A stretch of DNA of 22,715 nt from Patescibacteria group bacterium (GTDB taxonomy: Bacteria > Patescibacteriota > Minisyncoccia > Moranbacterales > UBA1568). Both the position numbers and the translations under genes were made by a program. Every line of letters begins with the position of its first letter. Position 1 is the stretch's first letter. Positions 7,366 to 14,416 of the stretch are shown here, piece after piece. The DNA is taken from assembly GCA_030916545.1 (NCBI GenBank), contig JAUPWI010000087.1, positions 1 to 22,715 on the forward strand. The letters are read 5' to 3'. The notes below the pieces were generated by a model that ran no database searches, had not been told where the DNA came from, and saw only the letters and a program-made list of their open reading frames with translations.

Positions 7366-7917
7366 ATGCTATTCCTGAGAACATACGGGGCCGTGCTACG
7401 AACTCTTGCCCAACAACCCAACATGATTGTCCGATTCCTGACGACGATTATCGCTTCTTTTTTCGTACTCACCTTACTGGCCAACTTGCTTTTTATCTGG
7501 AATATCTTCGAATCATTCTCCATTCCCTGGGTACAGAAAATCAGTATCACCGCCCGATTACTGATACACCCCACGGAGGCGTTCCCTGATACCCTGATGC
7601 TGATATTTTCCCTCATTATCGCGTTCTTGATCGGTATCAACATGCTCCTGATTCGATATATCACACTGGCTACTCAAGAAAATCCCACCCACCCAGCGCT
7701 CATCGCGGGTTCTGTCGTGAGTCAAATCCTCACGGTAAACTGTGTGGGATGCAGCCAAATAGCTTCAAATTTAGTCATCCACCTCGTCGGAACCGGAGCC
7801 GCATTAGCATTCTTGCCGCTTCAACAAATTGTCTTCGGGATATTCAGTATCTTACTCCTCCTGTTTCTGTTCATACGCTTATCCGTCAGGATATCCACTA
7901 TCAACCAACCTCTGTAA
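7366..7917 (+). CDS. Polytopic membrane protein with a CxxC pair
   Basis: The 183-aa product has about four membrane helices (residues about 24-46, 75-98, 112-125 or 130-150, and 152-172). One Cys pair (Cys126 and Cys129, in NCVGCSQ) lies just at the start of a helix. I do not recognise the family. Its position directly behind the DsbA-like gene suggests that it passes electrons to or from that protein, as DsbB, VKOR or CcdA-type proteins do. It lacks the recognisable sequence of any of these, so this is inference. There is no ribosome-binding site before the ATG. Its last 17 bases overlap the end of the convergent 335-aa gene. Confidence 0.75.
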   Translation: MLFLRTYGAVLRTLAQQPNMIVRFLTTIIASFFVLTLLANLLFIWNIFESFSIPWVQKISITARLLIHPTEAFPDTLMLIFSLIIAFLIGINMLLIRYITLATQENPTHPALIAGSVVSQILTVNCVGCSQIASNLVIHLVGTGAALAFLPLQQIVFGIFSILLLLFLFIRLSVRISTINQPL

Positions 7918-8908
7918 AATCAACCTCCGCCCATCCTCCATCCTTAAGCCATGTCCGAAACTCCGGAACTTTCCGCGCCAAATTCAAGATATTTTCTTTT
8001 CCAAAAACGCCGAACTCCCGAGTGCCTCGCAACTGATTCTGATGGCCGAACATCCTGAGCGACTGCTCTTTCGCTAAGAGTATCCTGCGTATGAGCTTCC
8101 TCCCACTCTGAACATCCGGTGCGCTCTCCAAAATTGGATGAAGAGCCATTCTGACTTCGTCGACACCGCTCGTGACATCCAACAACAAGGTGGAAGCATC
8201 CAATAAACCCGTAAAAGGTCCTAATTCAGGAACTTCATTCTCCTGGATCATTTTTGCACAAATCGCGAAAATCTCCCGTGCGGTCTTCAGCGAGTGAAAC
8301 TCGATGCCCATAACCCCGAAATACCGCAGGGCTACCGCATAGTGTCTTAATCCCACCACCCGATCATGGACCGGAATCGCATCTGCCTGTCCCTCAATAA
8401 TCAACACGATATCTCCTTGCGCCGCATCCGCAAAAAAAAGCGCCTTATGCTGCTTCATCAGGATGTTCTGAGTCACATTGATTCCGGGGACAAGAATGTC
8501 GGGTTCCCGGGTGGCGATATAGGCCAGCTGGGCATACTGGTGTGCGGCCGTACCGTGAAGCGCTACGCCGGCGTATCCGCTCCTTGCGAGCACTTCCACA
8601 TAAGCAAGATACGCCAACAACGACCCGGGCGAAGCGGTTTCGGGAAGCTCGTGGTCGGATATCAATCGGAAAAGAGCCGGGTATATCACGTTTGCTCGCT
8701 TCAAGAAAGCGAGATTCGGTCGACTCTCCGTGTACTCATATATTTCATAGATATTCCCTCCATTATGAAAATACCGGTTCATGAAAGAATAGAGGCATGA
8801 TTTCGTCCCTTCGTCATTCACACCATCCCGCACGTCCCGGTCGAATCGATCCAACAACAACCGGGAATTGATGTTTGAAAAACGAGTCGTATTGCGTTCC
8901 TGTTCCAT
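7901..8908 (-). CDS. Helical protein, soluble paralogue of the protein at 4323-5441
   Basis: The 335-aa product aligns end to end with the body of the 372-aa protein but lacks its membrane anchor, beginning instead with a polar segment (MEQERNTTRF). Shared blocks include IYEIYEY, LLAYLAYVEVL with GYAGVALHGTAAH, the segment ASTLLLDVTSGVDEVRMAL, and the C-terminus ARKVPEFRTWLKDGGW. It is probably an alpha-helical repeat protein. No known catalytic motif is seen. The ATG is supported by AAGGAAGGG about seven bases upstream. It lies 110 bases downstream of the HINT gene, behind that gene's terminator, so it may or may not share its transcript. The two copies differ in anchoring, which suggests divided roles (membrane and cytoplasm). 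Confidence 0.85.
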   Translation of the reverse strand: MEQERNTTRFSNINSRLLLDRFDRDVRDGVNDEGTKSCLYSFMNRYFHNGGNIYEIYEYTESRPNLAFLKRANVIYPALFRLISDHELPETASPGSLLAYLAYVEVLARSGYAGVALHGTAAHQYAQLAYIATREPDILVPGINVTQNILMKQHKALFFADAAQGDIVLIIEGQADAIPVHDRVVGLRHYAVALRYFGVMGIEFHSLKTAREIFAICAKMIQENEVPELGPFTGLLDASTLLLDVTSGVDEVRMALHPILESAPDVQSGRKLIRRILLAKEQSLRMFGHQNQLRGTREFGVFGKENILNLARKVPEFRTWLKDGGWAEVDFTEVG

Positions 8909-8954
8909 AAAAACACCCTTCCTTACCTTTACCTGCTACCGCCCCCCCTATCGC

Positions 8955-8993
8955 GAAAACCAAAAATGCCCCGCCAACGAACCAGCAGGGCAT
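8955..8993 (-). terminator. Terminator after the sagB-ycaO-HINT operon
   Basis: On the minus strand a nine-base-pair stem with one mismatch (8985-8993 with 8966-8974, ATGCCCTGC against GCGGGGCAT) is followed by TTTTTGGTTTT. It begins 25 bases after the HINT gene's stop codon. Confidence 0.75.
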
Positions 8994-9018
8994 CTTCGTA
9001 AGTAGTTTTTTCTCAAAG

Positions 9019-9924
9019 CTATTTATCCCCGCCGGCTGCTACTATCATATCATCGCCGCCGCCATCGCCGCCGCCGCCATCGCCGTCGCTACCGCCACCG
9101 GCGCCACCGTCACAACCACCACCATCGCAGCCACCGCCACCGCCACCGCCATCACCATCACCGCCATCACCGCCATCACCGCCATCACCGCCATCACCAT
9201 CATCGGCAGAAGCGGTCGGGATGAAAAAACCGCCATTCCGATTGTGCACACGGACCCCATCCGCGAAATACGTATGGACACCCTCTACGGTCAGATTGTA
9301 TACGAAGTCATATTCCGGACCCGACTCGATCTTTTCGATGACCGACTCGCTGCCATCCTCCAGGGTCAGGATATCGCCCACCACGAGCATCCCGGCCCGA
9401 TCGAAATTCGCGTACTCGCCATCCCGATCGTTGCGACGATATACCCAGTGATTCGCCGTGATGGTGCAGACACCCTTCGCATGGGTCAGGATCAGCAAAG
9501 GCGAACGCTCACGAACCTCCTCCCACGGATGGCGAAAAGTCTTCACGACTGACGCGACCGTTCTCGTTCCCGTATTCACGTCGAACCCGTACACCTGATC
9601 ACTGACGGACAGCGATTCTATCGGCTTGTCTCCAACAGGAGTACTCACTCGGCAACCGGCTGGAAAACATCCTCCCAGCGGAGGTCCATCAGCGTGCGCC
9701 CATGGCACGGTATGGAACAGTTCATGATCGGTCTCCGGAACAACCAAGGATTCATTCTTCGAAAAATGCCCCCGGAATGAATTCCCCACGAAACTGGCCA
9801 CGCCCGTCACGGCGACCCCGGTGAAAAAAAGGAAATTCCTCCGTATCTTAGAGACCATATTTTTGACGTTAGTTTTTCGGGCTTCCTGACTCTCCCGTAT
9901 ACGGAAAGTATATCCTCTTTTCAT
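9019..9924 (-). CDS. HINT-domain protein with Tat-like signal and Gly/Asp-rich Cys-containing tail; candidate RiPP precursor
   Basis: The 301-aa product has three parts. Residues about 24-50 resemble a twin-arginine signal (IRRNFLFF, then a hydrophobic Ala/Gly/Val segment). Residues 86-228 form a HINT (hedgehog/intein) autoprocessing domain: nucleophile Cys86 in GGCFPAGC, the TxxH-type motif TITANH (His159), then TYFADGVRVHN ending at His227-Asn228. Residue 229 is Arg, not Cys/Ser/Thr, so cleavage rather than splicing is expected. Residues 229-301 are a low-complexity Gly/Asp tail (five DGG units, then Gly runs) with Cys266, Cys271 and Ser279, ending AAGGDK. The gene starts eight bases after the ycaO stop codon, hence the same operon. 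The tail recalls the Gly-rich Cys/Ser core of microcin B17, and the neighbours are azole-forming enzymes. A plain disordered tail or a pretoxin-like HINT protein are the alternatives. Confidence 0.85.
   Translation of the reverse strand: MKRGYTFRIRESQEARKTNVKNMVSKIRRNFLFFTGVAVTGVASFVGNSFRGHFSKNESLVVPETDHELFHTVPWAHADGPPLGGCFPAGCRVSTPVGDKPIESLSVSDQVYGFDVNTGTRTVASVVKTFRHPWEEVRERSPLLILTHAKGVCTITANHWVYRRNDRDGEYANFDRAGMLVVGDILTLEDGSESVIEKIESGPEYDFVYNLTVEGVHTYFADGVRVHNRNGGFFIPTASADDGDGGDGGDGGDGGDGDGGGGGGGCDGGGCDGGAGGGSDGDGGGGDGGGDDMIVAAGGDK
9045..9205 (-). repeat. Low-complexity tract coding the Gly/Asp tail, with a 9-bp tandem repeat
   Basis: The region is made almost only of GCC, ACC and ATC-type triplets on the plus strand. 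At 9157-9192 the unit ATCACCGCC occurs four times without a change. It reads Gly-Gly-Asp on the minus strand. Gain or loss of a nine-base unit would keep the frame. Confidence 0.9.
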
Positions 9925-9932
9925 GGAAACGT

Positions 9933-11447
9933 CTAGCGGAAATCAGGTAAACATAACATATGCGGGAGAGGATTCAGTTGCCACTCGGTCACTCCCTTCG
10001 ATTCGGCGAATTCCTGAAGACGCACGCTCTCGAAAGTCCCGAGATGCTCGACCAGATACAGAGGGAAGGCTTTCGAGATGAAAACCTGGACCACGAAGAA
10101 GCCCAGCGCATTCTGCAGATCATTTTTCGGGCGATACACGATGGGGTAATATCCCTTTCCTTGTTTCTTGAGGATGACAAGACATGCACGGAGACGAGAA
10201 TCGTCATCCTGCGAGCATGACTGATCATGTGCACATGCCTCCTCGTACGTGATACTCTCCCCGCTGACAAACCAACGAAATGCTTCCACTCTCTCTTTTC
10301 CACGCCAATACCGCGGACGAGTCGTCCTATCCAGGGCAGACACGAAGGGTTCGGCCAGATCCGGAACGGCGCTCCCAGGCCGATCTTCCTGAAAAAATTG
10401 CACCGAGAGCATCCGTATCTCCAGAAGAGCCTGACGAACGGCCGATTCAAACGTAACGTCCGAGGCACCGCTTACTATCACCATCGGAGTTCCTCCTCGT
10501 TCATTGAGGGCCGCGATGCATACCGATGGCAGCATGAGGGCGGTCGTGTCGAGCACGAACAGGGTGAGACCCTGCGTCTCAAACTCCTGCAATTCGTCCT
10601 GGATATCCTCCGGGAGCGTATGACGGACAATCACCCGTGGAGCGATCCGCGTGAGCCAATGGACCAAAAAAGCATCCCGCTCGACCACTTCCAGTATTCC
10701 TCTCAAGAGAGCCCCTTCTTCCGTGAAAAAGCCGGCGGATCCGCTCGATGTCGGATACGCCAGTACTTCCCGAAAATTATACTGGTGCTTGAACCAGGAG
10801 GTCAGCTGCACAGGAATAGCTGTTCTTTGTCGCGTGACGATATTCTCTCCCCACACCCACTCCAAAGCATGCGTGGCATCCCGATGCAGTTCCCGATACC
10901 GTTCGAGCTGCAGAGGCAGAAATCGATGATACCGAGGCGGGTACACGATCTGGTGTTTCCCACGAACCATCTCACGCGGAGAGGCCCGGACTATATCCCG
11001 GTTCTCATCCAATACCCCGGAAACCATCCTCTCGATGATTTCACCCAACCCCTTGGAAAACGCGACCGATCTCCGCTTGTCAATACCCCGACCACGAAAC
11101 AGGTACCGATCTTCCCCTATCGTGATGCTTTTCTGAAAATGATAATGGTAATATCCGCCCTGGTAAGAAGCCCGCTCCCGAACAGTATCAAGTATTCCCT
11201 TCCTTTCCAGGAAAGCCACCAGGATCGAATAGGCCGGACTCCACGCGAAGGGATACCGGACGTACAAAGCATCGGCGAACCAGGAAAATTTCGCCATACC
11301 GGACAACAAAAGAAGCTGCATCCGATCTCCGAGGCCAATCGGCAGTTTCCAGGGACCAGCGACCATCATCCGCCTGATATCCTCCACGTATTCCCGGAGA
11401 GGTATGTATCCCTGTCTTTTGAAGAGTCGTGATGAATGCATACGCAT
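9933..11447 (-). CDS. YcaO-domain protein, probable azoline-forming cyclodehydratase
   Basis: YcaO proteins use ATP to activate peptide amide bonds; in thiazole/oxazole-modified microcins they convert Cys, Ser or Thr to azolines. The 504-aa product shows the family ATP-site motifs: SVAFSKGLGEIIER (residues 127-140) and GILEVVERDAF (250-260) with the ExxxRDA-type acidic residues. The C-terminus is Pro-rich (NPLPHMLCLP, 492-501), like the PxPxP ending of azoline-forming members. About 110 residues precede the conserved YcaO core and I cannot assign them; they could hold the peptide-binding role. The gene lies 27 bases after sagB and eight before the HINT gene. The ATG (or the ATG two codons later) has no ribosome-binding site, so translational coupling is likely. 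The specific product is inferred from context. Confidence 0.9.
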   Translation of the reverse strand: MRMHSSRLFKRQGYIPLREYVEDIRRMMVAGPWKLPIGLGDRMQLLLLSGMAKFSWFADALYVRYPFAWSPAYSILVAFLERKGILDTVRERASYQGGYYHYHFQKSITIGEDRYLFRGRGIDKRRSVAFSKGLGEIIERMVSGVLDENRDIVRASPREMVRGKHQIVYPPRYHRFLPLQLERYRELHRDATHALEWVWGENIVTRQRTAIPVQLTSWFKHQYNFREVLAYPTSSGSAGFFTEEGALLRGILEVVERDAFLVHWLTRIAPRVIVRHTLPEDIQDELQEFETQGLTLFVLDTTALMLPSVCIAALNERGGTPMVIVSGASDVTFESAVRQALLEIRMLSVQFFQEDRPGSAVPDLAEPFVSALDRTTRPRYWRGKERVEAFRWFVSGESITYEEACAHDQSCSQDDDSRLRACLVILKKQGKGYYPIVYRPKNDLQNALGFFVVQVFISKAFPLYLVEHLGTFESVRLQEFAESKGVTEWQLNPLPHMLCLPDFR

Positions 11448-11474
11448 AGGAAAAATCCGTCAATCCAGTCAACC

Positions 11475-12197
11475 CTACAGGCACCAGGCGGAGAGCACTC
11501 GCTCCTCTTCCGTATTCACACCGAGGATTCCCTCTATCTTCCCCTCGTGAATGCCTTCGAGAGGTATGAGCGTCTTATCCGCTTCCCCTGCCGCCAGCAC
11601 CATGTTTTGCCCGGCATGACCCGCTTCAAAGAGACTGTAGCGATACCCGCGACTCCCATACCCCTCGATCGACAGCGGGAAAAAGATGGTCAAGCAAATG
11701 AGCACCCGTGCCGCCAAAGGCCATTCGGCTGGTGCGAACGACTGTCTCTCATAGGCACTAAAGAGTTTCAGTTGCAACGGTTCGAGACGATGACCTGACA
11801 CATCGTACCGGTAGAGACCCGGCCGACAGACCCCGAGCGGTTCAAAAAGAAACACGTAGACGCCAAGCGGGTAGCGCTCGCCGAGAGAGGGTACTGTCCG
11901 ACGATGCTGTTGCTGCCCATCCAGCGTACCATATCCGCACCGCAGGATATTCGCCAGCGTCCGCAAGTCCACATCCTGATGCTCAAGCGAGGCCTCGTGA
12001 AACCGACCTCGTACGAGGATATTCCTTGCGAACACGCTGTCAGCCTCCGGAAGATCGATCGGCGGGAAAAGACTGGTCTGCCTTACCGAACCACGTTTTC
12101 GAAACCGACCAGAAACACGCCGAGGTATACCGACCAGCCCGCCTTCCGTCTTATCGTTCGTTTCACGATGAAAAAAATTGTGGAGAAAAATGGCCAT
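11475..12197 (-). CDS. SagB-type flavin dehydrogenase (azoline oxidase)
   Basis: SagB-family enzymes are FMN-dependent nitroreductase-fold dehydrogenases that oxidise azolines to azoles. Family motifs are clear: RRTVPSLGERYPLGVYVF (Arg and PSxGxRYP FMN contacts), GLYRYDVSGHRLEPL, and the C-terminal block YGSRGYRYSLFEAGHAGQNMVLAA. The length of about 240 aa from the ATG at 12197 is normal for the family. A reading to 12266 exists, but the promoter for this gene lies inside that extension and would start transcription at about base 12198, so the shorter start is preferred. It is the first gene of the sagB-ycaO-HINT operon and diverges from a TPR gene. No E1-like or separate leader-recognition gene accompanies it. 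Confidence 0.88.
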   Translation of the reverse strand: MAIFLHNFFHRETNDKTEGGLVGIPRRVSGRFRKRGSVRQTSLFPPIDLPEADSVFARNILVRGRFHEASLEHQDVDLRTLANILRCGYGTLDGQQQHRRTVPSLGERYPLGVYVFLFEPLGVCRPGLYRYDVSGHRLEPLQLKLFSAYERQSFAPAEWPLAARVLICLTIFFPLSIEGYGSRGYRYSLFEAGHAGQNMVLAAGEADKTLIPLEGIHEGKIEGILGVNTEEERVLSAWCL

Positions 12198-12201
12198 AAT
12201 C

Positions 12202-12233
12202 GACAGTATACAGCGAATAAAAGTAAGAGACAA
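12202..12233 (-). promoter_or_regulatory. Promoter of sagB; transcript predicted leaderless
   Basis: On the minus strand TTGTCT (12228-12233), a 17-base spacer and TATACT (12205-12210) precede the ATG at 12197 by seven bases, so the mRNA should start at or next to the A of the ATG. No ribosome-binding site is present, in agreement with leaderless translation. The nine bases GACAGTATA at 12202-12210 recur in inverted form in the divergent promoter. Confidence 0.65.
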
Positions 12234-12265
12234 GCCTTTTTTTGTTTTCTTGCCCACAAAAATCA

Positions 12266-12277
12266 TGCTATACTGTC
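12266..12277 (+). promoter_or_regulatory. Extended -10 promoter of the TPR gene
   Basis: TGCTATACT (TATACT at 12269-12274) is an extended -10 without a good -35. Transcription would start near 12281, nine bases before the ATG at 12290, with no ribosome-binding site. TATACTGTC (12269-12277) is the inverted copy of the element in the sagB promoter. Confidence 0.5.
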
Positions 12278-12289
12278 AAAAAAATTCCC

Positions 12290-13093
12290 ATGAAAATACG
12301 TCTTCCCGAATTTCGATCCACACCCGTGCGAGTTTTCACTGTCGCCGGAGCCACGATTCTCTTCCTGGTCTTTCTCTTCCGTACTCCCGATCTGCACCCG
12401 TTTTTGTTCCTCCTCGGACTCGATCGTGGAATCGCGCTCGCGAACCCACACAACCCGGATGTTTTCTTTGCCATCGGCGAACACTCATTCGGCCAAGGAA
12501 GAACCTATGACACGCTCAAAGCCGAGAAAGCCTATTTGAAAGCTCTCGAACTCCGTCCGGATTTTCTCGAAGCGCATTATCAACTCGGACGCGTGTATTT
12601 CATCCAAGGACGCTTCCATCCGGCACTCGTCGAAATCATGACCGTCCTCCGCCTCGACCCCGAATTCAAAAAAGCTTACTACATGTATGGCCTCATCAGC
12701 GGCTACCAGATGAACTATGATGAAGCCGTTTACGGATTCAGCGAATTCATCAAACGGGATGATTTCAACTGGGCCGGATACAACGACCTCGCCTGGATCT
12801 ACTTCCAGAAAGGAGACTACGAAAAAACGCGCGACACGGCCAAGAAGGGGCTCAAAAGAGCCGAAAAAAATCCTTGGCTTCAGAATATCTATGGGACAGC
12901 GCTCATGAATCTCGGGGAAACCGAGGAGGCGAGGGAATCGTTCCGGATTGCGCTGCGAGCCACCGAATCGATGACCCCGGAACAATGGGGAGGTGCCTAC
13001 CCGGGCAATGATCCAAGAACATACGCCCAGGGACTCGAGCAAATGAGAGCGGCTATCGAACACAATCTCGAGCTCCTGGAATATCAGCCATGA
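12290..13093 (+). CDS. Membrane-anchored TPR protein
   Basis: The 267-aa product has one N-terminal membrane helix (residues about 14-32, FTVAGATILFLVFLF) followed by four or five tetratricopeptide repeats, for example YLKALELRPDFLEAHYQLGRVYFIQGRF and the segment NDLAWIYFQKGDYEKTRDTAKKGL. TPR domains bind other proteins; the partner is unknown. An upstream TTG start at 12242 would add 16 unlikely residues and lies before the predicted transcription start. The ATG at 12290 has almost no leader. The gene diverges from sagB, 92 bases between start codons, and shares an inverted promoter element with it, so co-regulation with the YcaO operon is possible. A Cys-rich exported protein follows after 94 bases. 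Confidence 0.88.
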   Translation: MKIRLPEFRSTPVRVFTVAGATILFLVFLFRTPDLHPFLFLLGLDRGIALANPHNPDVFFAIGEHSFGQGRTYDTLKAEKAYLKALELRPDFLEAHYQLGRVYFIQGRFHPALVEIMTVLRLDPEFKKAYYMYGLISGYQMNYDEAVYGFSEFIKRDDFNWAGYNDLAWIYFQKGDYEKTRDTAKKGLKRAEKNPWLQNIYGTALMNLGETEEARESFRIALRATESMTPEQWGGAYPGNDPRTYAQGLEQMRAAIEHNLELLEYQP

Positions 13094-13119
13094 GGAGAAG
13101 GGATTTTTTTTTTCCGTGC

Positions 13120-13148
13120 ATGACGTGAACCCCTTTATGGTATATAAT
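13120..13148 (+). promoter_or_regulatory. Promoter of the Cys-rich protein gene
   Basis: ATGACG (13120-13125), a 17-base spacer and a perfect TATAAT (13143-13148) lie upstream of the ATG at 13188. The leader would be about 33 bases and shows no ribosome-binding site. A run of ten T just upstream may help end the TPR transcript, though I see no good stem there. Confidence 0.65.
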
Positions 13149-13187
13149 CCAATCATCGCAAGAATAACTTACCTTGTTCTCACACGT

Positions 13188-14321
13188 ATGAAGATTCGTC
13201 GCACCTTGTCAAAGAAAATCTTCTCTCGGATTCCCCCGAAAAAATACCGGATATGGCTGCCCGTTTCCGTTATCGTCCCCGCTTTCCTCCTGTTCGTTTT
13301 TCTGACATCAAGCCATACCGAGGAAACGGTCTCTCCCGAGGTCGGCTTCACGTCCGTTTCTCCCGCCGGAGAACCGGGAGGCATTGTCGTGCCCGCATCC
13401 TGCGCTTCCAATCTTCATGATGACCCCTGGTACGGAGCCGCGTGTAGCGCATGCAATGTGTGCGGCGCCTGCTCCAACGGGAGCTATCAGTGCAGCGGAA
13501 CTCCGGAGTTTGGGGCGTGGGACTGGGGCACATGGTGGGGCGAAAGATTTATGAACGCATTGGGCCTCTCATGGGCCTGGTTGGGTGTTATCAACCCTCT
13601 CGGATCACCTGGGGCCTGCAGCGTCGTTGCGCCCGCTCTGCCAGTCGGGTATGGAGGCGGCTGCTGGTCCGCGGCGAATAACTGTTTATCAAAAAATCCT
13701 GGAGTCGTTAATTGCGGCGGCTGCAACGCGGTACCGCCAGCCAATATTCCTCTCGGCGCCGCCTGTAACGGTCCAGCCAATGCTTGTGGGATGACTATCC
13801 CTGGCGTCATCACCTGCACCGGTTGCAATTCAGTCGTCGCGCCGAACGACAATCTGTGCACCCTGGCGGTCTGCAAAAATAGCTGCGCGAGCACCCTTGA
13901 TCGTACCGGGAACTTCTCGGTCCCTTCCGGACCGCCGAATACCACGCTCAAAGCTTGCTTCTACAATGCGGCCACGAGTGCCTGTTCGGGCGGGGTCGAT
14001 GTCACTAACGCCGCGACCTGGACGGAAACCAATGCCCCAAAAGACGTTTTGTACTTCTCCCCGACCGGAGTCCTCAATGCCCGCTATGTCAACGGGGACG
14101 AAACCTTCAGCGTCTCCTACCTCGGAGTGACCAAGTCTCCTACGGCGACAGTCATCTGTGTTCCGAATACCTGTGCGATCGCCGCCGCCAGAACCGTCAC
14201 CGACACCTACTGTCCGGAGGTGACCCAGGACACGGGCGTCTATTCCGGTTGCGATGGGCTGAACCTTGTCTGCCCGGGAACGAGGAAATGCAACTACAAC
14301 TGGAGAGAAACTGCCCCATAA
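13188..14321 (+). CDS. Cys-rich exported or membrane-anchored protein
   Basis: I do not recognise a named family. The 377-aa product has a basic N-terminus and a hydrophobic segment (residues about 23-39, WLPVSVIVPAFLLFVFL), which acts as anchor or uncleaved signal. The rest is very rich in Cys, Gly, Ala, Asn and Pro. A cluster CSACNVCGACSNGSYQCSG is followed by two copies of a roughly 24-residue unit with the pattern N-x-C-x5-PGV-[VI]-x-C-x-G-C-N-[AS]-V. The last third has fewer Cys and looks like an extracellular beta domain. Many disulfides are likely, which links it loosely to the DsbA-like gene. The start at 13188 is chosen because the promoter lies inside the longer reading from 13116. 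Similar Cys-rich surface proteins occur in Patescibacteria, as far as I recall. Confidence 0.75.
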   Translation: MKIRRTLSKKIFSRIPPKKYRIWLPVSVIVPAFLLFVFLTSSHTEETVSPEVGFTSVSPAGEPGGIVVPASCASNLHDDPWYGAACSACNVCGACSNGSYQCSGTPEFGAWDWGTWWGERFMNALGLSWAWLGVINPLGSPGACSVVAPALPVGYGGGCWSAANNCLSKNPGVVNCGGCNAVPPANIPLGAACNGPANACGMTIPGVITCTGCNSVVAPNDNLCTLAVCKNSCASTLDRTGNFSVPSGPPNTTLKACFYNAATSACSGGVDVTNAATWTETNAPKDVLYFSPTGVLNARYVNGDETFSVSYLGVTKSPTATVICVPNTCAIAAARTVTDTYCPEVTQDTGVYSGCDGLNLVCPGTRKCNYNWRETAP

Positions 14322-14343
14322 GTCTCCCATTCACGGCATAGAA

Positions 14344-14381
14344 TATATAAAATCCCTGATGAAAATCAGGGATTTTATATA
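14344..14381. terminator. Perfect 17-bp hairpin with GAAA loop between convergent genes
   Basis: Bases 14344-14360 pair without a mismatch with 14365-14381 around a GAAA tetraloop (on the plus strand). It lies between the ends of two converging genes (14321 and 14417), so it most likely terminates both. The T-rich part is inside the lower stem and not in a separate tail. Confidence 0.8.
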
Positions 14382-14416
14382 CGGAGATTCGTCACCAAAG
14401 CGATCCTACGGACACG

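Noticed and set aside
9045..9205. Repeat tract as a CRISPR array
   Set aside because: The units are 3-9 bases long, without spacers, and lie inside a coding sequence.
9045..9281. Second minus-strand frame rich in Met, Ala and Val across the Gly/Asp tail
   Set aside because: It is an out-of-frame reading of the triplet repeat; the HINT frame has domain evidence.
9019..9924. HINT protein as a plain polymorphic toxin
   Set aside because: No toxin domain follows the HINT domain and no immunity-like gene follows. It remains an alternative for the HINT part only.
10227..11432. Long plus-strand open frame of 401 codons
   Set aside because: It lies antisense to the ycaO gene, which has clear motifs. 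Its translation is low in recognisable structure and it has no ribosome-binding site.
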